A DNA stretch of 64,000 nt from Leadbetterella lacunae (GCF_042649125.1 NZ_JBHRYQ010000001.1:2170001-2234000); one strand, 5' to 3'. Shown: positions 1 through 9,981, counted from the first letter of the stretch. The notes: generated by a model not told the origin, from the sequence alone. Numbers and translations: made by a program.

Positions 1-1
1 T

Positions 2-1432
2 ATTCTTCTGCTGTTTTTATTAGACAAAGGCATGCGGGTAATGGAAATTTTCATTATTTCCATGGTTTCCATTATCGGATTTTCGTTTTTGGTAGAAATG
101 TTTATTGTCTCGCCCGTATATTCCGATGTTATCACGGGTTTCGTGCCTTCTAATCTTTCAGGAGATGCACTTTATATCGCCATCGGAATCATTGGAGCTA
201 CTGTGATGCCGCACAACCTGTATTTACACTCTTCGCTGGTACAGACTCGGAAATTTGACAAAACGAGCGAAGGAATGAAAAACGCCATAAGATTCAACTT
301 TTTTGATACTGTCATAGCCCTAAACTTGGCTTTTTTTGTAAATGCCGCCATCCTGATTTTGGCTGCAGCCGCCTTTTATGTAAACGGATATTATCACATC
401 GCTGAGATTCAGGATGCTTCAAAACTCTTATTTAATCTTTTTGGAAAAGCAGCACCTATGTTTTTTGCGATAGCCCTAATAGCAGCCGGACAAAGTTCTA
501 CCATAACCGGAACATTGGCAGGCCAAATAATAATGGAAGGCCACTTAAATCTAAGAATACGCCCTTGGCTAAGAAGACTGATAACGAGACTATTAGCTAT
601 AGTGCCGGCCATGTTTACCATTTTATATTTTGGAGACGAGGCTTTGGGTAGTCTACTGATATTAAGTCAGGTGGTGTTGAGTTTACAACTAGGCTTTGCT
701 GTGATTCCGCTGATACATTTTAATTCAGACAAAAAACTCATGAAAGAGTTTGCCATCAAAACCTGGGTTAAAGTTTTGGCATGGCTTAGTGCTGCTATAA
801 TAGTATATTTAAACATTCACTTGGTTATAGACGAAATATCAGGCTGGATAGGCAGTGCAGGAGAAAACAAAATCTGGATTTACCTTTTCGTAATTCCGCT
901 TGCATTGGCATGCTTTGCCTTATTGGTTTATGTTTTTGTGCATCCATTTATCAGTAAAACCGGAGAAAAAGACATCACCATTCCGCATGGACAAGCTCTA
1001 AATCTGGAAGTAATAGAGAAAATGAGTTATAAAAATATAGGTATCGCTATTGATTTTACTGGAAACGATCAGGAGATAATAAGAAGTGCCTTAAACCAAG
1101 GAGGAAAACAATCACAATATATATTTATTCATATAGTAGAAAGTGCCGCTGCTAGGTATTTGGGAAAACACACCGACGACCACGAAACCCAACTGGATAA
1201 AGACAGCCTACTCAAATACCAAGAAACCTTAATAAACTTAGGCTATCAGGTAAAAATAGAGATAGGCTTTGGAAACCCTTCGAATGAAATCTCAAGAATA
1301 GCAAAAGCGAATGAAATAGACCTACTTATAATGGGTGTGCATGGCCACAAGGGTATCAAGGACCTGATATTTGGAAGTACCGTAGACAATGTACGCCATA
1401 GACTAAAAGTACCGCTGTTAGTAGTTGCATAA
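2..1432 (+). CDS. Nramp-family divalent metal transporter with C-terminal UspA domain (5' truncated)
   Basis: Proton-coupled Mn2+/Fe2+ importer of the inner membrane, by family. The reading frame is open back to base 2, before the first Met at base 32, so the N-terminus (including the first transmembrane metal-binding motif) lies outside the window; 476 residues are visible. The TM6 metal-binding motif MPH is at residues 59-61 counted from the Met at base 32, inside the typical ATVMPHNLYLHSS block. Several hydrophobic helices follow up to about residue 305. After that comes a soluble universal-stress-protein domain (about 330-466) ending in the nucleotide-loop pattern GVHGHKG...FGSTVDNV. The fusion suggests ATP or stress sensing coupled to transport, which is inference. 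Confidence 0.9.
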   Translation: MLLLFLLDKGMRVMEIFIISMVSIIGFSFLVEMFIVSPVYSDVITGFVPSNLSGDALYIAIGIIGATVMPHNLYLHSSLVQTRKFDKTSEGMKNAIRFNFFDTVIALNLAFFVNAAILILAAAAFYVNGYYHIAEIQDASKLLFNLFGKAAPMFFAIALIAAGQSSTITGTLAGQIIMEGHLNLRIRPWLRRLITRLLAIVPAMFTILYFGDEALGSLLILSQVVLSLQLGFAVIPLIHFNSDKKLMKEFAIKTWVKVLAWLSAAIIVYLNIHLVIDEISGWIGSAGENKIWIYLFVIPLALACFALLVYVFVHPFISKTGEKDITIPHGQALNLEVIEKMSYKNIGIAIDFTGNDQEIIRSALNQGGKQSQYIFIHIVESAAARYLGKHTDDHETQLDKDSLLKYQETLINLGYQVKIEIGFGNPSNEISRIAKANEIDLLIMGVHGHKGIKDLIFGSTVDNVRHRLKVPLLVVA

Positions 1433-1557
1433 CTTATAGATGACTTTATAAAATAAAGCAGAGGAAATAATACATATTGGAATGATTTTGGCTTAGGTAA
1501 TTTGACCGTTAAATCAATTACCCATAAAAATTGAAGGCTAAAAAAAGACGCTTTCCA

Positions 1558-3531
1558 ATGAATAAAACTCTCTTTAAGACACTACTATTATTATTTAGTA
1601 TGCTGTCTACTTATTTATTTGCTCAATCTGTAGAGCCTTGTGGCACCGACCTCGTGCATAAAGAACTGCTAAAGTCGTCTGAAACTTACAGAAGTAACTT
1701 TTTAGATGGACAAAATCAGATAAAAACTTTTATAGAAAAAGCTAAAAAATCACGTGTAAACGCTACCGAAACTGTTTATACCATTCCATTAGTGATTCAC
1801 ATTCTTGAGCCATCTAACACCAGCACCTTGCTGACCGATTCCGAAATAAATACCATAATAGCAAACCTCAACAATCAGCTTAGGGCAGGTACAGGATATA
1901 CCCTTAGCCAAAATATTAACGTACAGTTTGCTTTGGCCAAAAGAGACCCAAACTGCCAAGCCACTACGGGCATAAACCGCATAAACATGAGTAGTAATGC
2001 CGGCTATGTGGCAAATGGCCTAAACTATGCAAACAGCAACGGCATTGACGAAGAAGTGGCAAAAGCGGTATCGAACTGGGGAAATGTAAACTATTATAAC
2101 CTATGGATAGTAAACGAAATAGATGGTAAAGTAAACAACGGCGTAGTAGGTTATGCATATTTTCCAGGTGCTCCTGCAAGTGTAGATGGAGCCATTATGA
2201 TAGCCCCTAGACTGAAAGATAACGGAAGTACTTTGCTAATTCATGAACTTGGTCATGCCTTCAATATTTATCATACCTTTAATGGCTCTGGAGGCACAAA
2301 ACCTAACTACACTTGCCCAGCAAACACAAACCCATACAGCGATGGCGACGCTTGTGCAGACACAGACCCCATGCATGTAGGCGGTACTTTTATTAGCTCA
2401 AACTGCCAAACATCATACAATGCCATAAACCCATGTACTGGAAATCCGTATGGAAATTTGAGCTATAACATCATGAACTATACCTACGATGCTTGCTCCC
2501 TGTTATTTACAGCAGATCAAAAAGATAGATTTAGGGCAAGTTTATTAACAACGCGATCAAGTCTTTTAACTTCACAAGCGTTAACTCCTCCTCCGAGCAC
2601 TGCTATTGCAGCGGCATGCATACCAACTGTAGGAGGGTCAACCAATTATTCTTACGGAGTAACGGAGTTTAGTTTTAACAACCAGGTGATTTCAAAGAGT
2701 TCTGTAACGGGCGTAGACGGCTATTTCTATATAGACAATGCCTGCAATCAGATGATAACCGTATCAAGAGGGCAAAGCTATCCGGTTACAGTAAAAACAT
2801 TAAATCAAAACCCCGTAAGAGTATATATTGACTACAACAACGATGGCGATTTTACAGATGCCAATGAAACCATTGCGTCAGGAACCACCTCGGGCTCTCC
2901 TAGGCAACTGGCATTTACTTACACGCCACCCAACTCGGGTGTATTGACCAACCAACCCTTAAGAATCAGAGTGATGAGCGACCCTTCCTCAACTTTAAAT
3001 TCTTGTTCGCTACCCGGAAACGCTACAGGATCAGGCCAAGCCGAAGATTATAGCATCATGATTTCGGTACCATGTACGCCACCATCGGCACCAACCGTAA
3101 GCTCCACCACCGTAAACAGTGGTCAAACGGCCACATTAACAGCAACAAACTGTACCGGCGGAACAGTAAAATGGTATTCGGCAGCTACAAACGGCACACT
3201 ATTGGCCACTGCAAACTCGTATACAAGCCCCGCATTGGGCCAAACTACGAGCTATTATGCAAGCTGCACCGTAAACTGCGAAAGTACAACTCGATCACAA
3301 GGTACTGTGACGGTTATAACCTGCCCTACAAATTTAACCCTGGCTTCGTCTGTTGACGACATAAAGGGAGGAGTAGTTACAAAAGAAAGTTCGAGCAAAA
3401 TTGCCGCTACAAATGCCATACTGAGTGGAAAAGCGACCTACTCGGCAGGCAAAACAGTGGAATTATTACCTGGATTTAAAACAAATGAAGGAACAGTTTT
3501 TACGGCTACCACAGGAGGTTGTGTAAACTAA
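1558..3531 (+). CDS. Secreted M43 (pappalysin-like) metalloprotease with GEVED, Ig-like and 3-coathanger stack domains
   Basis: Predicted extracellular zinc protease of 657 aa. I start it at the ATG at 1558, which gives a clean signal peptide ending at FAQS; an in-frame TTG at 1531 would add only a basic leader. The zinc site is HELGHAFNIYH (His229, Glu230, His233, His239) with a Met-turn NIMNYTYD downstream. The usual metzincin Gly between the second and third His is Asn here. After the catalytic domain come a GEVED-type domain (DYNNDGDFTDANE, about 395-500), an Ig-like domain (about 505-585) and a C-terminal beta repeat resembling the 3-coathanger stack (SGKATYSAGKTVELLPGFK) common in Cytophagales secreted proteins. 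Its stop overlaps the stop of the convergent gene by 4 bp. Confidence 0.88.
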   Translation: MNKTLFKTLLLLFSMLSTYLFAQSVEPCGTDLVHKELLKSSETYRSNFLDGQNQIKTFIEKAKKSRVNATETVYTIPLVIHILEPSNTSTLLTDSEINTIIANLNNQLRAGTGYTLSQNINVQFALAKRDPNCQATTGINRINMSSNAGYVANGLNYANSNGIDEEVAKAVSNWGNVNYYNLWIVNEIDGKVNNGVVGYAYFPGAPASVDGAIMIAPRLKDNGSTLLIHELGHAFNIYHTFNGSGGTKPNYTCPANTNPYSDGDACADTDPMHVGGTFISSNCQTSYNAINPCTGNPYGNLSYNIMNYTYDACSLLFTADQKDRFRASLLTTRSSLLTSQALTPPPSTAIAAACIPTVGGSTNYSYGVTEFSFNNQVISKSSVTGVDGYFYIDNACNQMITVSRGQSYPVTVKTLNQNPVRVYIDYNNDGDFTDANETIASGTTSGSPRQLAFTYTPPNSGVLTNQPLRIRVMSDPSSTLNSCSLPGNATGSGQAEDYSIMISVPCTPPSAPTVSSTTVNSGQTATLTATNCTGGTVKWYSAATNGTLLATANSYTSPALGQTTSYYASCTVNCESTTRSQGTVTVITCPTNLTLASSVDDIKGGVVTKESSSKIAATNAILSGKATYSAGKTVELLPGFKTNEGTVFTATTGGCVN

Positions 3532-4052
3532 AGTTCTTTATCTTTTTTAGCTTTATAATATCGGATCATTTCTCCATAGCCCAATTCTCGGTTTAGGCCT
3601 TCAATGGCCATAGAGATTCGTTTTGTTCGGGTTTCGATGGTTTTGGCTGAAGAAATCCAATTACTAAAATATCTTTGGTGCCCTTTGGGCAAAGTTTCAA
3701 AAAAACGCAAAGCGTGTGGCTCTAACTCAAGAGTAGCTAAAAAATCACCGTCAAGACTTCGCTCCTCTGTGTCTTCTTCTAATGAAAGAATAACTTTTTC
3801 ACCTAAATTAACGTGCAAGGTTTTTCTAATTTCGGCATTCAAGGGCAATATAAAATCCCCGTTGCCCATCGGCAATAACGCCAAAAATGAGATTTTGGTG
3901 GAGCCAATAAACCCTTTTACTCTAAAACTGGTCTTGGTATCGGGCTTTATTTGTCTCGCAATTTCGGCTTCAACCTCCAGGTACGTCCACCCAGTTTTCT
4001 CCCCCATTTTCTCAAACTTTTGAAAAACCGATTCAAAACTTACTTTTGCCAT
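3528..4052 (-). CDS. DUF1905 / YdeI-OmpD-associated family protein
   Basis: A 174-aa cytoplasmic protein. Residues about 5-95 match the DUF1905 beta-barrel domain (pattern SFRVKGFIGSTKISFLALLP followed by LPLNAEIRKTLHVNLGEKV). Residues about 105-170 match the YdeI/OmpD-associated helical module (LEPHALRFFETLPKGHQRYFSNWI). Members of this family have been linked to bacteriocin or peptide protection and to bacterial stress, but the biochemical role is not established. The gene is monocistronic and convergent with the M43 protease gene. No signal peptide is visible. Confidence 0.8.
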   Translation of the reverse strand: MAKVSFESVFQKFEKMGEKTGWTYLEVEAEIARQIKPDTKTSFRVKGFIGSTKISFLALLPMGNGDFILPLNAEIRKTLHVNLGEKVILSLEEDTEERSLDGDFLATLELEPHALRFFETLPKGHQRYFSNWISSAKTIETRTKRISMAIEGLNRELGYGEMIRYYKAKKDKEL

Positions 4053-4145
4053 AATTCATTGAAAATTTACAAATACTTATTTCGCCACTTATATTATCAT
4101 CTTACCTTTTGATAAATAATATAGTTTAGCTACTTTTCGCCTTCC

Positions 4146-4153
4146 TACTTTTG
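4146..4153 (+). promoter_or_regulatory. Possible -7 element upstream of sppA
   Basis: TACTTTTG fits the Bacteroidota -7 pattern TAnnTTTG and lies 34 bp before the sppA start. A second near-match (TACTTTTC, 4131-4138) has a TTG 19 bp upstream of it (4109-4111). The first lacks a good -33 element, so which one is used is unclear. Confidence 0.3.
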
Positions 4154-4187
4154 ATTTACTTTTAAAAATAACACTAATAATTATCAC

Positions 4188-5951
4188 ATGTTACAGTTTT
4201 TGAAATATGTTTTGGCCACCATCATAGGCATGTTCCTATTTTTTGTGGTTTCAGTTTTAATCCTGGCCGGAATCGGCTCAATGCTATCTAGCGGTTCAGA
4301 CACAACTACAGTAGATGCAAATTCAGTCTTAAAAATAGACTTAAACAGTACAATAACCGAAACTTCTACAAAAGACGACCCTTTTACGGAGTTATTGGGA
4401 AATTCAGATCCAAAAATTGGCTTAACCCAAATAAAAGAAGCGATTGCCAATGCTGCCCTTGACCCCAACATCAAAGGTATCAGCATAAAACTAGAAAACC
4501 CAATGGCGGGCTTTGCGGCTTTAGAAGAGGTTAGAAGTGCACTAATAGACTTTAAAAAATCAGGGAAATTTGTAAATACCTATGCTGAAATAATGACCGA
4601 AAAAGCGATTTATTTGGCATCTGTGGCAGACAAAAGCTACATAAACCCAGCAGGAGGCATCGAATTTAACGGACTTGACTCTGAAGTAACATTCCTGAAA
4701 GGCATGTTTGACAAGTTGGGTGTAAAACCCGTAATATTTAGAGTGGGAGAATTTAAAAGTGCTGTGGAGCCTTATTTCTTAAAACAAATGAGCCCTGAGA
4801 GCAAAATGCAGGTTTCTTCTTACCTTAATTCAATAGCAGACCGTATTTATGGACAAATAGCCGAGTCTAAAAAAATGACTCGTGCCGAAATAGATGTGAT
4901 TCTAAACAAAGCCTTGATACAGTCTCCAGCTGACGCCGTAAAATATAAAATATTGACAAACGTAGGCTACGAAGACGAATACGAAGCAAGCATTAAAAAA
5001 GAACTTGGCGTTAAAGATTCGGGTAAAATATCTTATGTAAAACTAGGTGCTTATGCCAAAGCCAAAAAGTTTGTAAAAGAAGGTTCAAGAGACAATAGAA
5101 TAGCCGTGATAGTAGCCGAAGGAGAGATATTTTCAGGGGAAGGCGAAAACGGAAGCATAGGTTCTGAAAGCTTTTTGAAAGAAATAAGAAAGGCTCGTAA
5201 AGACAAGAAAATCAAAGCGATAGTACTTAGAATCAACTCTCCGGGAGGGAGTGCATTGGCCTCTGACGTAATGTGGAGAGAGATAGAACTTACCAAAAAA
5301 GTAAAGCCAGTGATAGCTTCAATGGGAAATGTGGCCGCTTCGGGTGGATATTACATGGCGATGGGCTGCGACACTATAGTGGCTCAACCAAGCACTATTA
5401 CGGGCTCTATCGGAATTTTCGGAATGCTGTTTAATGCCCAAGACTTGCTTAATAATAAACTTGGATTAACCTTTGACGGTGTAAAAACCCACGAGTTTGC
5501 GGATAGCCCAGCCCTAACGAGAGAAATGAGCGATGCCGAAAAAATGATGATTCAAAACATGGTAAATAGAGGCTACGAAACCTTTACGAGCAAAGCCGCT
5601 ATGGGAAGACACATGCCGATAGACAAACTGAAAGCCATAGCAGGTGGCCGAGTTTGGACAGGTGCCCAAGCCAAAGAAAACGGCTTAGTGGATGTATTGG
5701 GCGGCATAGACGACGCCATTGCGATAGCAGCCAAAAAAGTAAAACTAAAAGCAGGCGATTATCAAGTAAAATACTATCCGTATCCAAAATCTGATTTTGA
5801 GCAAATAATGTCAAAAATCAACAAGTCGCAGGAAGATGCTAAGGTGAAAGAATACTTAGGGGTATTTGCTCCATTGGCCACTGAAATCAAAAACTTACAA
5901 CGTATGGATAAGCTACAGGCGAAACTTCCGTATAGTTTTGAAATAAAATAA
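4188..5951 (+). CDS. sppA: Signal peptide peptidase SppA, 67-kDa type
   Basis: Inner-membrane serine protease (family S49) that degrades cleaved signal peptides; 587 aa, the long tandem-domain form found in E. coli. An N-terminal transmembrane anchor spans about residues 6-28. The Ser/Lys dyad is visible: Lys190 in FRVGEFKSAVEP (equivalent to E. coli Lys209) and Ser385 in NVAASGGYYMA (equivalent to Ser409), at about the same separation as in E. coli. The second S49 domain carries the typical RINSPGGSALASD loop. A strong terminator follows directly, so the gene appears to be a single transcription unit. Confidence 0.96.
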   Translation: MLQFLKYVLATIIGMFLFFVVSVLILAGIGSMLSSGSDTTTVDANSVLKIDLNSTITETSTKDDPFTELLGNSDPKIGLTQIKEAIANAALDPNIKGISIKLENPMAGFAALEEVRSALIDFKKSGKFVNTYAEIMTEKAIYLASVADKSYINPAGGIEFNGLDSEVTFLKGMFDKLGVKPVIFRVGEFKSAVEPYFLKQMSPESKMQVSSYLNSIADRIYGQIAESKKMTRAEIDVILNKALIQSPADAVKYKILTNVGYEDEYEASIKKELGVKDSGKISYVKLGAYAKAKKFVKEGSRDNRIAVIVAEGEIFSGEGENGSIGSESFLKEIRKARKDKKIKAIVLRINSPGGSALASDVMWREIELTKKVKPVIASMGNVAASGGYYMAMGCDTIVAQPSTITGSIGIFGMLFNAQDLLNNKLGLTFDGVKTHEFADSPALTREMSDAEKMMIQNMVNRGYETFTSKAAMGRHMPIDKLKAIAGGRVWTGAQAKENGLVDVLGGIDDAIAIAAKKVKLKAGDYQVKYYPYPKSDFEQIMSKINKSQEDAKVKEYLGVFAPLATEIKNLQRMDKLQAKLPYSFEIK

Positions 5952-5977
5952 ACGTATATTTTTATTGATATACATTT

Positions 5978-6015
5978 TGCCCGAGGATTAACATCTTCGG
6001 GCATTTTGTTTTTTT
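5978..6015 (+). terminator. Rho-independent terminator after sppA
   Basis: An 11-bp stem (5978-5988 with 5993-6003, one mismatch) built on TGCCCGA/TCGGGCA is followed by TTTTGTTTTTTT (6004-6015). Confidence 0.85.
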
Positions 6016-6105
6016 GGTAGAAAAATAATGGGTATGTGTCGATAATACACTTAAAATCAGCCAAAAAAATAATATATTTACAACTTATATATTCAACCAA
6101 AATAC

Positions 6106-8472
6106 ATGTTCTATTCTAAAAAACTACTTCTTTCGTGGGGAGCCCTATTTCTATTGAGTCTTAATGTCTTGGCTCAAAACTCCGGAATTCTAAAAGGTCA
6201 AATTGTGGACAGTCAAACCTCCGAACCTATGAGTTTTGCGAGTGTAAAAATATTTCAAAATCAAAAACTTATCACCGGCAATGTTAGCAACGACAAAGGA
6301 GACTTTGAGTTTACACTTCCAAAGGGTAAATATACTTTCGAGATAGAATTTGTGGGCTACAGAAAATACACGAGCCCTGAAATAGAACTCAACTCATCCA
6401 TACTAGAAGTAGGTCAAGTAAAACTATTTAGCTCAGACAAAGCTTTAGATGAATTGGTAGTGCAAGCCGAAAAGAGCAGCATGGAGCTTTCGCTTGATAA
6501 GCGAGTGTTTAATGTAGGCAAAGACCTAGCCAACCGAGGAGGCTCTGCATCAGACATACTGATGAATATCCCGTCAGTTACGGTGGAGCCAGATGGCGGA
6601 ATAAAGCTTCGCGGTAGTCAAAACGTACGAATACTAATAGATGGCAAACCTTCGGGAATGGTTTCGTTTAAAGGTGGAGCAGGCCTAAGACAACTACAAG
6701 CCAGCATGATAGAACGTGTGGAAGTAATCACCAATCCATCAGCAAGATACGAAGCAGAAGGACAAGCCGGAATTATAAATATTATTCTAAAAAAAGACTC
6801 AAAAAGTGGTTTTAATGGCTCGTTTGAAGTTATTACGGGCAATCCTGCAAACTTTGGAATTGGAGCGAATGTAAACTACAGACACAAAAAGGTCAATTTC
6901 TTTGTAAACTATGGCCTCGCCTACCGCAAAAACCCATACCGAGGCGATACCTATCAGGAAGTCACTGTTCAGGATTCAGTGAAAATTTTAAGCCAAACAA
7001 ACTCAGGAACTGTATCTGGTTTTGACAATAACATCAGAGGAGGTTTAGATTATTATTTCTCCGAAAAAAGTATACTTACGGCTTCATACTTATTTAGTAG
7101 AGCTGGCGGAAAAAGACATACACTCAATATTTATGACGACTATTTAAACACTCTAAGTAATCCATTGCGATCTATCGGCAGGATACAAAACGAGCAAGAG
7201 AAAGAGCCAATGTCAGAATATGTGCTGAGCTACAAGAAAGAATTTAATAAAAAAGGACAAGAGCTAAATGCACAATTTCGATTTTTAGATCACTTCGAAA
7301 ATTCAGACCAAGTTTTTACTCAAAATAGCACGCTTCCAAATGGAAGTATGGATACACCCAATACATTTGTGCAAACTTCGGTAAACGACGAGTTTGAGAA
7401 ACAATATTTGCTTCAGCTAGATTATGTTCATCCGTTTGCCAAAGACGGAAAATTTGAGATGGGAGCCCGAACTTCGCTACGAAACATGGTGAATGATTAT
7501 GTAGTAAACGACGTCACCCCTACCGGCGAAGTGCCCATAGCTTGGCTTGATAATTATTTTATTTACAAAGAAGACATCAGTGCGGCCTACGGGATTATTT
7601 CAAACAAAACTAAAAAGGTGTCGTATCAGATAGGCCTTCGAGCCGAAACCACCAACGTGAGTACCACACTGAGAAAAACGAATGAGGTAAACCCAAGAAA
7701 CTACGCCAATTTGTTTCCCAGTGCACACTTTACCTATTCCCTAAATAAAGACAACTCTTTACAGCTATCGTATAGCAGACGCATCAGAAGACCCGTTTAT
7801 AACGACTTAAGTCCATTTATGACGCTTTCTGATAGCCGAAATTTCTTTTCAGGAAATCCAAATCTTAATCCCGAATATAGCGACGTAATAGAACTTGGGC
7901 ATTTGGTGAATTTTGAAAAAGGATCGGTAACATCATCGGTATATTATAGAAACACCAAAGACAATATTTTCAGCATAAGAAGAGTAGACAGCAATGGCTT
8001 TTCAACCTCAATGCCCGAAAACTTGAATTCTGAGAAAGCCTATGGTCTGGAATTTACGAGTAATTATGCCCCCGTAAAATGGTGGAAACTGGACTTCAAC
8101 TTCAATTTGTTTCATGCCGACATTGACGGCAGCAATATTGAAGCTCAGTACGTAACAAAAACTAACAGCTGGTTTGCTCGCCAAACGTCGAGGTTTATAT
8201 TGCCTAAAGGATTCGACATGCAGCTGAGAACCAATTACGATGCCGCCCAAAAAACGGCTCAAGGAAGCAGAAAAGGGATCTTGTTTTTTGATTATTCACT
8301 CAAAAAAGACATATGGAACAAAAAAGGCTCGCTTAACTTCTCTGTGTTAGACATATTTAACAGCCGTTGGATGCGAACCATTAGCAAAGGCCCTGGGTTT
8401 TATACCGTAAGCAACAGGCAGTTTAGACCTAGACAAATCAACCTAACTCTAAGTTACAGACTTAAACAATAG
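6106..8472 (+). CDS. TonB-dependent receptor, outer membrane beta-barrel family
   Basis: Outer-membrane receptor of 788 aa. The order is signal peptide (1-23, ending VLAQ), a CarboxypepD_reg-like beta-sandwich (about 27-110, with GQIVDSQTSEPMSFASVKIF), a plug domain (about 125-235, with ILMNIPSVTVEPDGGIKLRGSQNVRI-type features and the NPSARYEAEGQAGIINI block), then a beta-barrel of the OMP_b-brl_3 class ending in an aromatic-rich LTLSYRLKQ strand. The substrate cannot be read from sequence. No SusD partner is next to it. A permease gene starts 6 bp downstream, so the two are probably co-transcribed. Confidence 0.9.
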   Translation: MFYSKKLLLSWGALFLLSLNVLAQNSGILKGQIVDSQTSEPMSFASVKIFQNQKLITGNVSNDKGDFEFTLPKGKYTFEIEFVGYRKYTSPEIELNSSILEVGQVKLFSSDKALDELVVQAEKSSMELSLDKRVFNVGKDLANRGGSASDILMNIPSVTVEPDGGIKLRGSQNVRILIDGKPSGMVSFKGGAGLRQLQASMIERVEVITNPSARYEAEGQAGIINIILKKDSKSGFNGSFEVITGNPANFGIGANVNYRHKKVNFFVNYGLAYRKNPYRGDTYQEVTVQDSVKILSQTNSGTVSGFDNNIRGGLDYYFSEKSILTASYLFSRAGGKRHTLNIYDDYLNTLSNPLRSIGRIQNEQEKEPMSEYVLSYKKEFNKKGQELNAQFRFLDHFENSDQVFTQNSTLPNGSMDTPNTFVQTSVNDEFEKQYLLQLDYVHPFAKDGKFEMGARTSLRNMVNDYVVNDVTPTGEVPIAWLDNYFIYKEDISAAYGIISNKTKKVSYQIGLRAETTNVSTTLRKTNEVNPRNYANLFPSAHFTYSLNKDNSLQLSYSRRIRRPVYNDLSPFMTLSDSRNFFSGNPNLNPEYSDVIELGHLVNFEKGSVTSSVYYRNTKDNIFSIRRVDSNGFSTSMPENLNSEKAYGLEFTSNYAPVKWWKLDFNFNLFHADIDGSNIEAQYVTKTNSWFARQTSRFILPKGFDMQLRTNYDAAQKTAQGSRKGILFFDYSLKKDIWNKKGSLNFSVLDIFNSRWMRTISKGPGFYTVSNRQFRPRQINLTLSYRLKQ

Positions 8473-8478
8473 TTTTAT

Positions 8479-9261
8479 TTGGAACATTTATTTAACATAG
8501 ACCTCAATCTCTGGCAGTTTCTCATATTTATGGTGGTAGGTGTGCTAACTGGCATTATCAATACCATTGCGGGTAGTGGCTCACTCATTACGCTCCCGAT
8601 TTTTATTTTTATGTGCGGCCTTAGCCCATCTGTGGCCAATGCTACAAACCGGATTGGAGTTTTTCTCCAAAGTTTAGTTGCAACTACTACTTACGCCAAA
8701 TCTAAACCTGAGATATTCAAGGATTCGCTTTGGCTTATCATACCCTCGGTGTTAGGTGCTATTTTAGGTTCGAAAATAGCGGTAGACTTAGACGAAAAAA
8801 CCATGAACTACACCATAGGTGGCCTGATGGTTTTCATGTTGCTTATTTTACTTTTCAAACCTGACAAATGGCTCATTACAGATAAAGACATAAGCAAAAA
8901 TCAGAATAAGACCATCGGTTCTTTTATCGTGTTTTTCTTAATAGGAATCTACGGTGGTTTTCTGCAAGCCGGGGTCGGTTTCTTTTTGTTGGCGGGCTTA
9001 GTTTTGGTCTCTAAATATTCCCTCACACAAAGCAATGGGCTCAAACTTGCTTTAGTTTTAGCATTTACAGCTCCAGCACTTGCACTTTTTATTTTTTATG
9101 GAAAAGTGCACTTCGGTTACGGCATATTGATGGGTGTTTTCCAAGCCATTGGTGCATGGATTGGGGTAAAATACATCTCCAAAATCCCAAACGCAAACCT
9201 CTGGATTTACCGACTTCTTATTGTGATCGTAGCTGCTTCGGCTTTGAAATTTTTCTTGTAG
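8479..9261 (+). CDS. TauE/SafE family sulfite-exporter-like permease
   Basis: Polytopic inner-membrane protein, 260 aa, with about eight hydrophobic helices. The N-terminal signature GVLTGIINTIAGSGSLITLP and the second-half equivalent GIYGGFLQAGVGFFLLAGLVL are the two pseudo-symmetric TauE/SafE motifs. The start used is TTG at 8479, 6 bp after the receptor stop; an internal ATG at 8530 would delete part of the first helix. Substrates in this family include sulfite, sulfonates and other anions. The coupling to a TonB-dependent receptor could mean export or uptake of the same compound, which is inference. Confidence 0.85.
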   Translation: MEHLFNIDLNLWQFLIFMVVGVLTGIINTIAGSGSLITLPIFIFMCGLSPSVANATNRIGVFLQSLVATTTYAKSKPEIFKDSLWLIIPSVLGAILGSKIAVDLDEKTMNYTIGGLMVFMLLILLFKPDKWLITDKDISKNQNKTIGSFIVFFLIGIYGGFLQAGVGFFLLAGLVLVSKYSLTQSNGLKLALVLAFTAPALALFIFYGKVHFGYGILMGVFQAIGAWIGVKYISKIPNANLWIYRLLIVIVAASALKFFL

Positions 9262-9389
9262 AGCAGAAAATAAAGCCTTGATAAGAGGAGAAATAAAACT
9301 TCTTTTTTTATGAAAGGAGAATGAATCACCTATTCACTATGCCAAAAAATAAACGTAAATTACGCCTCGAAATAATAAACACGATATAA

Positions 9390-9971
9390 ATGGCAGATTT
9401 TGAGAAAGAAGTAAAGGAAAGAGGTGCGGGAGTATGTGAATTATGCGGAGCAACAGACAGCCTCCAAGTATATGAAGTGAGCCACGCTCCTTCTGATTCA
9501 GCAGACAGCTATGCTTTACTTTGCGAAACATGCATTGAGCAGATAGACGACAAAAACCTCACAGATGCCAACCATTGGAGATGCCTAAACGACAGCATGT
9601 GGAGCACCGTGCCTGCAGTACAAGTTTTGGCTTACCGCATGCTCGACAGACTTAGACCAGAAGGCTGGTCGGGAGATTTGATAGATATGATGTATCTGGA
9701 AGATGAAAATATGACATGGGCACAAGCAGGACTTGACGTACCCGAAGGTGAAGGCGACCCTGTGCACAGAGATAGCAACGGAGCCTTACTTACCGACGGC
9801 GACACCGTCGTTCTCACCAAAGACCTTAACGTAAAAGGAACGACATTTACCGCCAAAAGAGGTACAGCCGTAAGAAACATTAGATTAGTATTTGACAATC
9901 ACGAACATATCGAAGGAAAAGTAAACGGAACACAAATTGTGATTCTAACGAAATTCACTAAGAAATCATAA
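9390..9971 (+). CDS. PhnA-domain zinc-ribbon protein (YjdM-like)
   Basis: Cytoplasmic protein, 193 aa. The N-terminal half carries a zinc ribbon (CELCGA at residues 16-21 and CETCIEQ in the mid-40s). The C-terminal 70 residues match the PhnA domain (DSNGALLTDGDTVVLTKDLNVKG, then the KVNGTQIVILTKF strand). Despite the historical name, E. coli PhnA/YjdM is not required for phosphonate use and its role is unclear. At 193 aa it is longer than the roughly 110-aa E. coli protein because of a middle helical insert (about residues 60-125). It is followed by a strong terminator. Confidence 0.88.
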   Translation: MADFEKEVKERGAGVCELCGATDSLQVYEVSHAPSDSADSYALLCETCIEQIDDKNLTDANHWRCLNDSMWSTVPAVQVLAYRMLDRLRPEGWSGDLIDMMYLEDENMTWAQAGLDVPEGEGDPVHRDSNGALLTDGDTVVLTKDLNVKGTTFTAKRGTAVRNIRLVFDNHEHIEGKVNGTQIVILTKFTKKS

Positions 9972-9981
9972 TAGGAATATC

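Noticed and set aside
3072..3356. Alternative-frame plus-strand ORF inside the M43 protease gene
   Set aside because: It overlaps a well-supported coding region in another frame and its translation resembles no family.
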